Origin: Candidatus Dadabacteria bacterium
GTDB taxonomy: Bacteria; Desulfobacterota_D; UBA1144; Nemesobacterales; JAJCZQ01
Direction: 5' to 3'
Assembly: GCA_030624695.1 (NCBI GenBank)
Contig: JAUXJP010000001.1
Span: 1-26,189, forward strand
DNA length: 26,189 nt
Positions 8,678 to 15,459 of the stretch are shown piece after piece (position 1 is the first letter of the stretch; the number at the start of each line of letters is the position of its first letter). Below the pieces are notes generated by a model. That model did no database searches, was not told where the DNA came from, and was given only the letters and a program-made list of their open reading frames with translations. A program made the position numbers and the translations under genes.

Positions 8678-10060
8678 TTATAAAATAAGCATTGCTATAA
8701 GAAGATAGAAAAGGGATCCAAAAATATCATTAAACATCGTCAGAAAAGGACCGGAAGACGCAGCAGGGTCAAACTTAAGCTTTTGTAATATTATAGGAGC
8801 AGCAACCCCTATAAATGATGTTGCCAGAGTAGCAGAGAGCATAGCAAGAAATACAGCGAGGCCGAGTTTTAATACCTGAGGTTCGTTATAACTTATAAGA
8901 ATACCGATAATGGCTGATAAAATACCGCAGAGTAAACCCAGGGCGAGTCCAACCTTCATTTCTGATGCAATTAGTATTAAGATTTGTTTTGTTTTTATTG
9001 TCCCCATCCCAAGACTTCTTACAATGATGGTTGTTGTCTGTAGCCCGACATTCCCGCCGGTTGCCATAATAGCCGGCATAAATGCCGCGAGAATTACAAC
9101 TTTCTCGAGAGTTGCTGAAAATACTTTTATAATAATTAACGCGATCAGAAGTTCCCCTACAAGTGTCAATAGGAGCCAGGGGCTCCTCACTTTTATTCTC
9201 TCATAGGTCGGTGTGTATATTGGGTGAAGGTGTTCTTTTAGACCGGCATACTGATAAATATCTTCCTCTGCTTCTTCGCTTATAACGTCAATTACATCAT
9301 CAGCGGTGATTCTACCAAGTAATATTCCTTGATCACTTATTACCGGCAGAGTTACAAGGTCGTATTTTTTAAAAATATTTGCTACCTCTTCCTGGTCTAC
9401 GTAAGGCGTAACGGATATTTCCAATTCTTCCATAATCGAATGGGCAGATGAGCTGGGATTTGCAATAATAAGTTTTTGAAGTGGTATGAATCCAAGAAGT
9501 TTGTTTTTGCTGTCAGTTACGTAAATCCCATGAAATTCTTCAACATCATCTGCAATAAGCCTGATCCAGTTTATAGCGTCCCTTACGTTTGTATCATTTA
9601 TAACTTTTACAAGCTCTGCCTGCATAATACCGCCAGCCGAGTCTTCAGGATAAAGCAATAGTGGTTCTACATCTTTTGCTTCTTCCGGGTCCATCTTGGA
9701 TAGTACGGTTTCTGCTGTATCTTCGGGGAGTTCACCTATGAGGTCAGCGGCATCATCGGATTCCATTTCATCAGCGATATCGGCAATCTTGTCATCATCA
9801 AGTTCGGTAATAATTTCTTCACGCTGATCTACATCAAGTTCAAAATATACTTCTGATGCTGTTTCCGGATCTAGTGAATCGAGTAAGTAAGACTGTTTGT
9901 CGGGATTAATATTCTGTATAATTGAAGCGATATCTGAAGGATGTACTTCGGCTAAGGCGGTTCTAATTGCATCGCTGTTTTTAGCTTCAATGTAGCCGTT
10001 AATTACCTGTGTAATATCCTGAATTTCCATAATATTTGCCCGCGTAAAATTTAAACCCAT
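8678..10060 (-). CDS. mgtE: Magnesium transporter MgtE
   Basis: A 460-residue magnesium channel. An acidic N-terminal superhelical domain (about 15-145, with SDDAADLIGELPED) is followed by two CBS domains (about 150-265) that sense cytosolic Mg2+, a connecting helix, and five predicted membrane helices from about 293 to 460. The pore motif MPAIMATGGNVGLQ (328-341) and DPAASSGPFLTMFND (431-445), with the conserved Asp445 of the ion path, are intact. A second ATG at 10030 (Met11) is an alternative start and may be the real one, since homologues usually begin shortly before the IQDITQVI helix; neither start has a clear ribosome site. First gene of the operon with recO and argJ. Confidence 0.96.
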   Translation of the reverse strand: MGLNFTRANIMEIQDITQVINGYIEAKNSDAIRTALAEVHPSDIASIIQNINPDKQSYLLDSLDPETASEVYFELDVDQREEIITELDDDKIADIADEMESDDAADLIGELPEDTAETVLSKMDPEEAKDVEPLLLYPEDSAGGIMQAELVKVINDTNVRDAINWIRLIADDVEEFHGIYVTDSKNKLLGFIPLQKLIIANPSSSAHSIMEELEISVTPYVDQEEVANIFKKYDLVTLPVISDQGILLGRITADDVIDVISEEAEEDIYQYAGLKEHLHPIYTPTYERIKVRSPWLLLTLVGELLIALIIIKVFSATLEKVVILAAFMPAIMATGGNVGLQTTTIIVRSLGMGTIKTKQILILIASEMKVGLALGLLCGILSAIIGILISYNEPQVLKLGLAVFLAMLSATLATSFIGVAAPIILQKLKFDPAASSGPFLTMFNDIFGSLFYLLIAMLIL

Positions 10061-10137
10061 ATTCTATGCGAATAGGTATAAATGTAAAGCTGTATTAAAA
10101 GAATTTTTAAACATGGTAAAATCCATATCTTATTGTT

Positions 10138-10980
10138 ATGGGCAAATTAAACATTTACGGAAATTTTATAAAAATTGAACATACCCTGTTCTCTTTTCCA
10201 ATAGTTCTTGCTGGTTCATTCCTTGCTGCCGGTGGTATGCCCCCTATTAATTTGCTGATACTTATTCTCGTAGCGGCAGCAGGGGCAAGAACATGTGCAA
10301 TGGGGTTAAACAGATTGATAGACAGGGGTATTGATTCCGCTAATCCAAGGACCAGGGACAGGGAGTTGCCCTCCGGAAAAATTGAGCTTCGGGAAGCCTA
10401 TTTAATAACTGGATTAGGTCTCGGCCTTTATTTTGCCAGCTGTTACCTGATTTGCAGCCTGGTCTTTTATTTATCCCCAATTCCATTACTGGTTTTTATA
10501 ATCTATCCTTACCTCAAAAGGATTACCCCGTTTTGCCATTTCGGTGTGGGGCTTGCCCTAGCATTTGCCCCTCTTGGCGGATGGCTTGCCGTAACATGTT
10601 CTTTTGAGAATATAGTACCGGCAATTTTACTTGCACTTTTTACACTTTTCTGGGTTTCGGGTTTTGATATTATTTATGCCACCCTTGATGAGGGATCTGA
10701 TCTAAAAAACAGGATATATTCCATGGTTTCTGTTTATGGAAGAGCAAGGGCACTTATGGTCTCGGCAATCTGCCATATTATTTCCTTTCTGGCGGTTGTA
10801 ATATTTTACTTTCTGGAATTCAGATCTGTTATCTCGGGATTAGTACTTCTTATTATCGGAGGACTACTTTATTTGGAGCATAAAAAATCATCGGATATAG
10901 ACCTGGCCTTCTTCAAAATAAACATCCTGGTAGGGGGCTCAATCTTCCTTTTCATTATTTGTGGGATATACTTTAAGTAA
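10138..10980 (+). CDS. UbiA-family prenyltransferase, menaquinone (futalosine) pathway, MqnP-like
   Basis: A 280-residue membrane protein with about eight predicted helices. It carries the two Asp-rich motifs of UbiA prenyltransferases: NRLIDRGID (Asn58, Asp62, Asp66) and DIIYATLDEGSD (Asp177, Asp184, Asp188), which bind Mg2+ and the prenyl diphosphate. Given the gene order with UbiX, UbiD and mqnE, the likely job is prenylation of 1,4-dihydroxy-6-naphthoate, the step called MqnP in the futalosine pathway; this is inference from context. It starts the + strand block and stops two bases before the next ATG. No Shine-Dalgarno sequence is visible at its ATG, and a TATCTT hexamer lies six bases upstream. 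Confidence 0.9.
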   Translation: MGKLNIYGNFIKIEHTLFSFPIVLAGSFLAAGGMPPINLLILILVAAAGARTCAMGLNRLIDRGIDSANPRTRDRELPSGKIELREAYLITGLGLGLYFASCYLICSLVFYLSPIPLLVFIIYPYLKRITPFCHFGVGLALAFAPLGGWLAVTCSFENIVPAILLALFTLFWVSGFDIIYATLDEGSDLKNRIYSMVSVYGRARALMVSAICHIISFLAVVIFYFLEFRSVISGLVLLIIGGLLYLEHKKSSDIDLAFFKINILVGGSIFLFIICGIYFK

Positions 10981-10982
10981 CT

Positions 10983-11534
10983 ATGAGAACTATCGTGGGA
11001 ATAACCGGTGCCTCAGGTGTTGCATATGGAGTCGATTTTTTACGTCGCTGCCCCGATGATAAATATCTTGTTGCCAGCAAGTGGGGCAAGCATGTACTAA
11101 ATGAAGAACTTGGCCTGCAAGTGGATGAAATGAGGCCATGGGTGAATGAAATTTACAGTGATTCTAATCTCGCGTCCCCTTTTTCTTCCGGAAGTAACCA
11201 CTTTGATTCTCTTGTAATTGTACCTTGTTCAATTTCAACCCTGGCAAAAATAGCAAACGGTATTGCAGACACACTTATCACAAGGATTGCACAGGTCGCA
11301 CTCAAAGAAAAAAGACGTATTGTTATTGCCCTCAGGGAAACACCACTTAGTTCTATTGCACTTGAGAATGCATTAAAACTTTCAAGGGAAGGGGCTATTA
11401 TTATGCCTATCAGCCCACCACATTACCTGAAGGCAAATACCGTGAATGACCTTGTCCGTGGATACGGGGATAAACTGCTGAATATTATTGGTGTGGAAAC
11501 TGCCAATGGCTGGAAGAGTGAGGAACTTGATTAA
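10983..11534 (+). CDS. ubiX: UbiX-family flavin prenyltransferase (MqnM-like)
   Basis: A 183-residue flavoprotein. The N-terminal GITGASGVAYG (6-16) is the FMN-binding loop, PCSISTLAKIANGIADTLI covers the conserved Ser/Thr-rich site, and LRETPLSSIALEN is the family signature that binds the prenyl phosphate. UbiX enzymes attach a dimethylallyl group to FMN, making the prenylated cofactor needed by UbiD decarboxylases; the UbiD-type gene lies about 400 bases downstream. It begins two bases after the UbiA-type gene, so the two are probably translated together. The -35 element for the next gene overlaps its stop codon. Confidence 0.95.
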   Translation: MRTIVGITGASGVAYGVDFLRRCPDDKYLVASKWGKHVLNEELGLQVDEMRPWVNEIYSDSNLASPFSSGSNHFDSLVIVPCSISTLAKIANGIADTLITRIAQVALKEKRRIVIALRETPLSSIALENALKLSREGAIIMPISPPHYLKANTVNDLVRGYGDKLLNIIGVETANGWKSEELD

Positions 11535-11560
11535 CAAACTTCTCTGTTTTCAGATATAAT
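11531..11560 (+). promoter_or_regulatory. Strong candidate promoter of the 81-residue gene
   Basis: TTAACA (11531-11536, five of six consensus bases) and a perfect TATAAT (11555-11560) are separated by 18 bases. Transcription would start near 11567, about 42 bases before the ATG at 11609. The element sits inside the menaquinone block and begins within the last codons of the UbiX-type gene. Confidence 0.6.
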
Positions 11561-11569
11561 GTGCCAAAT

Positions 11570-11594
11570 AAGATTATGTTTTAAATAACATCTT
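11570..11594 (+). promoter_or_regulatory. Imperfect hairpin in the 5' leader of the 81-residue gene
   Basis: AAGATTATGTT pairs with AACATCTT across a short AT loop, leaving a two-base bulge. It ends four bases before the AGGAG ribosome site (11598-11602). It could modulate translation or be a chance product of AT-rich DNA. No U tract follows, so it is not a typical terminator. Confidence 0.25.
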
Positions 11595-11608
11595 AGCAGG
11601 AGCAAAAA

Positions 11609-11854
11609 ATGCCGAAAGACAATGATTATCTACACATAGGTAAAACCCAGGGAATGAAAAATCATGATCATGATATGATTCATGAATTAAGTCAGAGGGT
11701 TGATTCTTTATGGAGATATGATCAGTATATCGCCAATGCTGCGGGCAATAAATCGCTTGAAAATTTATGGACAAAACTAAAAAAGCAGGAAAGAGCAAAT
11801 ATTACGGCTTTAAAAAGAATGATAAGTGAACATGTAAAAAAGAAGTGTTTCTGA
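11609..11854 (+). CDS. Small helical protein of unknown function
   Basis: An 81-residue, highly charged protein that I do not recognise by name. Its coding reality is supported by a good AGGAG ribosome site seven bases before the ATG, a near-consensus promoter, and its place between two same-strand genes. The sequence reads as two amphipathic helices: one around HDHDMIHELSQRVDSLWRYD (about 19-38, with His, Asp and Glu that could bind metal) and one Lys-rich, about 53-78, ending in KKKCF. There is no signal peptide or membrane segment. It lies between the UbiX- and UbiD-type genes, but its own promoter argues that it need not belong to menaquinone synthesis. A helical-bundle protein or a small regulator are possibilities, neither shown. 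Confidence 0.75.
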   Translation: MPKDNDYLHIGKTQGMKNHDHDMIHELSQRVDSLWRYDQYIANAAGNKSLENLWTKLKKQERANITALKRMISEHVKKKCF

Positions 11855-11942
11855 TTATTTAAATCTTGTTTTAAAATTTAATTCCTATAGTTTTTAATAC
11901 TTTGCATATCTATTCAAAAAAACTATTTTCATATTCAATAAT

Positions 11943-13703
11943 ATGAGTTTGCCAAAATTTTATAATTTAAACGATTACATAGATTATCTGGAAAAGCGTG
12001 GTGAAGTTAAAAGAATTACAACCGAGGTTGATCCTGATTTAGAAATAACTGAAGTTGCCAACAGGGTAGTAGAAGATAACGGGCCTGTTCTGATTTTTGA
12101 GAATGTAAAAGGGGCTGATTTTCCTATGGCAATAAACCTTTTTGGTACTGAGGAAAGGGTTGAGCTTGCCCTCGGCAGAAAACCCAGAGAGGTTGGTGAA
12201 GAGCTTGTAGAAATATTTCAAAAATTAAATCCCCCTTCATTAAAGTCATTATATTCTGTTTTCTCAAAAGCCTATGGACTTGTAAACCTTAGAACAAAAA
12301 AAGTTTCTTCCGGTATTGTTCAGCAAAACGAATTTGAACCTGATCTTTCAAGATTGCCAATAATAAAATGCTGGCCAAAAGACGGTGGAAAATTTATAAC
12401 CCTTGGACTTGTCCTTACACAAGACCCCCTGACAAACAGAAGAAACCTCGGCATTTACCGTATGCAGGTATATGACAAGAATACAACCGGTATGCACTGG
12501 CATCCTCATAAAGGCGGAGCTGCACATTATCATGAAGCCGGAAAACTAAACAGGGACCTCGAAGTGGCTGTAATACTCGGGGGAGACCCCAAAATGATAT
12601 TCAGCGCAATTGCCCCACTTCCTGATGGAATGGATGAACTTGCCTTCGCCAGTTACCTGCGTGGAAAACCAATTCCCATGGTAAAAGGTAAGACAATATC
12701 ACAGTCAGTACCAGCAAATGCTGATTTTATATTAGAGGGGTTTGTTCCGCAGAATGTGCTTAGAGAAGAAGGCCCGTTCGGCGATCATTTTGGACACTAT
12801 TCAATGGAAGCAGACTTTCCCATTTTTAAACTGAATACTATTACACATAAAAACAATCCTATTTTCCCGGCAACAATAGTAGGTAAACCTCCCAAAGAAG
12901 ATGTATTCCTGGGTATGGCTGCGGGAGAGATGTTTTCCCCATTAATAAAAATTATTCAGCCTGAGGTCATTGATATGTGGGCTTACTACGAAGCGGGTTT
13001 TCATAATCTGCTAGCGGTATCTGTAGACGAGAGATACCCTAAAAACGGTATAAAGATAATGCTTGCCTTATGGGGGACCGGACAGCTTCTTCTGACAAAA
13101 TGCATGATTACAGTATCAAGTGATATAGATCCAAGGGACTTTAATTCGGTATTAAACGAGGTCGGAGAAAATTTTGATCCCCGCGAAGACTTTCTCCTTA
13201 TCCCCTGGGCACCACTGGATACGCTAGATTTTACAAGTGGTAAATTAAATGTGGGCAGTAAAATGGGAATAAATGCTTTAAGAAAACCAGATAATCAAAG
13301 AAAAACCTATGCAAAGAAAGTTCCCGATCCGAGAGCAAAGCATAAAGAGATAATTGATTTCAGACTTCTGAATGGCGGTTTTCTCGTGTTACAGTCAAAA
13401 AGTGACCCAAAGAAACTAATAAAAAAAATGTTTAAGACCCCGGGATACAAGAATGTAAGGATCCTTGTGGTTGTAAGTGCAGATATTGATCTGCATAATG
13501 ACACGGACCTTATTTGGGGTATATTTACAAGATTTGACCCCTATCTTGATGTTGTCTTTGAGAAAACAGAGTTAAGAGGATCGGCAGTTCTTTACGATGG
13601 CCGCATGGGGATAGATGCCACGGCAAAAAAATGGTATCCTGACGTTATAGAAATGTCAGATGATATAAAAAACAAGGTGAGTAAGAAATGGACCAAATAT
13701 TAA
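11943..13703 (+). CDS. UbiD-family decarboxylase, menaquinone (futalosine) pathway, MqnL-like
   Basis: A 586-residue prenylated-FMN-dependent decarboxylase. The cofactor and metal site is seen in RRNLGIYRMQVYD (about 165-176) with HWHPHKGGAAHY after it, and the catalytic acidic block EEGPFGDHFGHYS near residue 280. It is longer than the roughly 490 residues of classical UbiD and carries the C-terminal extension including KMGINALRKP seen in menaquinone-type members. With mqnE overlapping its 3' end by 16 bases, the probable substrate is prenylated 1,4-dihydroxy-6-naphthoate; this rests on context. It needs the prenyl-FMN made by the upstream UbiX-type enzyme. No ribosome site is evident at the ATG. 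A weak TTGCAT (11902) and TATTTT (11924) pair upstream could be a promoter. Confidence 0.92.
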   Translation: MSLPKFYNLNDYIDYLEKRGEVKRITTEVDPDLEITEVANRVVEDNGPVLIFENVKGADFPMAINLFGTEERVELALGRKPREVGEELVEIFQKLNPPSLKSLYSVFSKAYGLVNLRTKKVSSGIVQQNEFEPDLSRLPIIKCWPKDGGKFITLGLVLTQDPLTNRRNLGIYRMQVYDKNTTGMHWHPHKGGAAHYHEAGKLNRDLEVAVILGGDPKMIFSAIAPLPDGMDELAFASYLRGKPIPMVKGKTISQSVPANADFILEGFVPQNVLREEGPFGDHFGHYSMEADFPIFKLNTITHKNNPIFPATIVGKPPKEDVFLGMAAGEMFSPLIKIIQPEVIDMWAYYEAGFHNLLAVSVDERYPKNGIKIMLALWGTGQLLLTKCMITVSSDIDPRDFNSVLNEVGENFDPREDFLLIPWAPLDTLDFTSGKLNVGSKMGINALRKPDNQRKTYAKKVPDPRAKHKEIIDFRLLNGGFLVLQSKSDPKKLIKKMFKTPGYKNVRILVVVSADIDLHNDTDLIWGIFTRFDPYLDVVFEKTELRGSAVLYDGRMGIDATAKKWYPDVIEMSDDIKNKVSKKWTKY

Positions 13704-14794
13704 AAAATATAGAAACAATCTGCACTGATAAGGACTTACTTCCTATCCTGGATAAAGTAGTCAATGAACAACGCCTTTCCTTTGAAGACGGCCTTACTAT
13801 AATGGCAACTCCTGACCTTCATTCCGTGGGCATGATGGCTGACTATGTTAAGAGAAAAAAGAGCGGGGACAAAGTTTATTTTGTTGTAAACAGGCATATT
13901 AACCCGTCAAATATTTGTGCTATTTCCTGTAAATTCTGTGCATTCGGTACGACTAAGAAATCGGCCAATGCATATGAACTCTCACATGAGCAGATGCTTT
14001 CAATGATAAGTGATGAAATAAAGGAAGTACATATTGTAGGCGGTCTTCATCCTGACTGGGATTTCAAGGAATACCTGGATATCGTAAGGATGATTAAAAA
14101 GAACTACCCGGATACTCATGTAAAGGCATTTACCGCTGTTGAAATAGACTGGTTTACAGAGATAGCCAAACTTTCAATCGAGGATGTGCTACTTACACTT
14201 AAAGATGCAGGAGTAGATGCGCTTACCGGCGGGGGTGCAGAGATTCTTCACCCTGATGTCAGAAAAAAAATATGTGCGCCTAAAACAGTTGCAACACGCT
14301 GGGAAGAGATTCACAGGATAGCCCACAGGCTTGGGATCCCGACAAATGCAACAATTCTTTATGGCCATGTGGAAGAACCGTTTCACGTAGTTGACCATAT
14401 GGAAAGACTAAGAAATATAGAAGATGATTCGCCGGGATTTTTTGCTTTTATCCCTGTATTATTCCAACCTGAAAATACAGGCCTTAAAAATATAAAACCA
14501 TTTCCCGCTTCCTATGATATGAAGCTACATGCACTTGCCAGGCTTTACCTCGATAATTTCCCGCACATCAAGGCCTACTGGATTACTCTTGGTGAAAAAG
14601 CTGCCCAGGTTGCGCTTCATTACGGTGCAAGTGATGCAGATGGCACTATTATTAAAGAAAAAATTATTCATGATGCAGGCGCCTCTTCGGATATTGGCCA
14701 CAGCAGGGACTTTATGGTCAACATGATTAAGAATTCGGGTTATACACCTGTCGAAAGAGACGCCCTATATAATGAAGTGCAGGTTTTTAATTAA
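13688..14794 (+). CDS. mqnE: Aminofutalosine synthase MqnE (radical SAM)
   Basis: A 368-residue radical SAM enzyme. The 4Fe-4S motif CAISCKFC (Cys77, Cys81, Cys84) lies inside RHINPSNIC...CKFCAF, the form typical of MqnE rather than of MqnC. VGGLHPD (about 119-125) and TGGGAEIL follow in the barrel. MqnE joins 3-[(1-carboxyvinyl)oxy]benzoate to the adenosyl radical from SAM to form aminofutalosine, an early committed step of menaquinone synthesis. The start overlaps the UbiD-type gene by 16 bases and has an AAGGTGAG ribosome site inside that gene, so translation is coupled. The other futalosine enzymes (MqnA, MqnB or equivalent, MqnC, MqnD) are not in this window. MqnC remains a weaker alternative. 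Confidence 0.93.
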   Translation: MDQILKNIETICTDKDLLPILDKVVNEQRLSFEDGLTIMATPDLHSVGMMADYVKRKKSGDKVYFVVNRHINPSNICAISCKFCAFGTTKKSANAYELSHEQMLSMISDEIKEVHIVGGLHPDWDFKEYLDIVRMIKKNYPDTHVKAFTAVEIDWFTEIAKLSIEDVLLTLKDAGVDALTGGGAEILHPDVRKKICAPKTVATRWEEIHRIAHRLGIPTNATILYGHVEEPFHVVDHMERLRNIEDDSPGFFAFIPVLFQPENTGLKNIKPFPASYDMKLHALARLYLDNFPHIKAYWITLGEKAAQVALHYGASDADGTIIKEKIIHDAGASSDIGHSRDFMVNMIKNSGYTPVERDALYNEVQVFN

Positions 14795-14845
14795 TATATT
14801 TTCAATCTGTGCCCACTCAAATTATTCACCACAAAAACTAAAATT

Positions 14846-15024
14846 ATGAAAGCCAGAAAAATTGTATTAATTCCCGGGGATGGAATAGGCCCTGAAATCT
14901 GCGAAGCGACAAAGAACGTATTGTCTGCAGTATGGGTGAAACTACACAAGACCTTGATGGAAACCTCAATACCCCCGATTTCGTGAGGGTACTGGTCCAG
15001 CATATACTTAAAATAAAATTCTGA
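14846..15024 (+). pseudogene. Remnant of an isocitrate dehydrogenase-like gene, middle deleted
   Basis: The ATG at 14846 opens a frame with KIVLIPGDGIGPEICEAT, the unmistakable N-terminus of the isocitrate/isopropylmalate dehydrogenase family. After about 29 codons the similarity ends. In another frame (+2 relative to the first) codons from 14932 read GETTQDLDGNLNTPDFVR and stop with TGA at 15022-15024; this matches the usual C-terminus of isocitrate dehydrogenases (DLGGNxxTxxF). The family is 330-430 residues long, so about 270 or more central codons, with all substrate and catalytic residues, have been lost and the two ends joined out of frame near 14930. No ribosome site is seen. It follows mqnE on the same strand and must be non-functional. 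Isopropylmalate dehydrogenase is a less likely source because its C-terminus differs. Confidence 0.8.
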
Positions 15025-15039
15025 CCCTTCGTTTTTAAT

Positions 15040-15393
15040 CTATAGGAAATTATAAATTAAATTAAAATAATATTTCAAATTGGGAGAAGATTCCAGTATT
15101 CTCATTTTGGATGACATTAAATTGATATCAGGGAATAGAAAATCATTGTAGCCCTCGGCTACCTGTTTAAAATCCTCCAGCTCAAGCAAAGGTGGTTCAT
15201 GTATTTTCAGGGGCCTTACATTCTTTTCAGCACCTGTAATTCTTATGCCGTCTCCTTCTACTCTGGCAAGGAACCATCTATCGACAGTGGGTTCGGGAAG
15301 TTCTATTCCATCGCCAACTTTATCTAAAATTATTTTCCATTCGTCTTCTTTAGATTCGCTGAAATCTAGTTTTCTATCTTTTAATACCGGCAT
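15040..15393 (-). CDS. Hypothetical small protein, 117 residues
   Basis: Not recognised. An ATG at 15393 is preceded by AAGGAG with seven bases of spacing, which fixes the start there; a GTG 18 bases further upstream would place that ribosome site inside the coding region. The protein is mixed acidic and basic, without a signal peptide or obvious membrane helix. It has a central WFLARVEGDGIRITGAEK stretch that looks like beta strands, then a helix-forming LLELEDFKQVAEGYNDFL. The gene stands alone between the dehydrogenase remnant and uvrA, 48 or more bases from each. It follows uvrA on the same strand, but nothing shows a link to repair. No function is proposed. Confidence 0.7.
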   Translation of the reverse strand: MPVLKDRKLDFSESKEDEWKIILDKVGDGIELPEPTVDRWFLARVEGDGIRITGAEKNVRPLKIHEPPLLELEDFKQVAEGYNDFLFPDINLMSSKMRILESSPNLKYYFNLIYNFL

Positions 15394-15459
15394 CTTTATA
15401 CTCCTTATCACATTTAATTGAAAGGGTTATTATACATAATAAAATAAAAATTATTTATT

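Noticed and set aside
15394..15411. GTG start for the 117-residue gene
   Set aside because: It would bury the AAGGAG ribosome site inside the coding sequence; the ATG at 15393 has ideal spacing.
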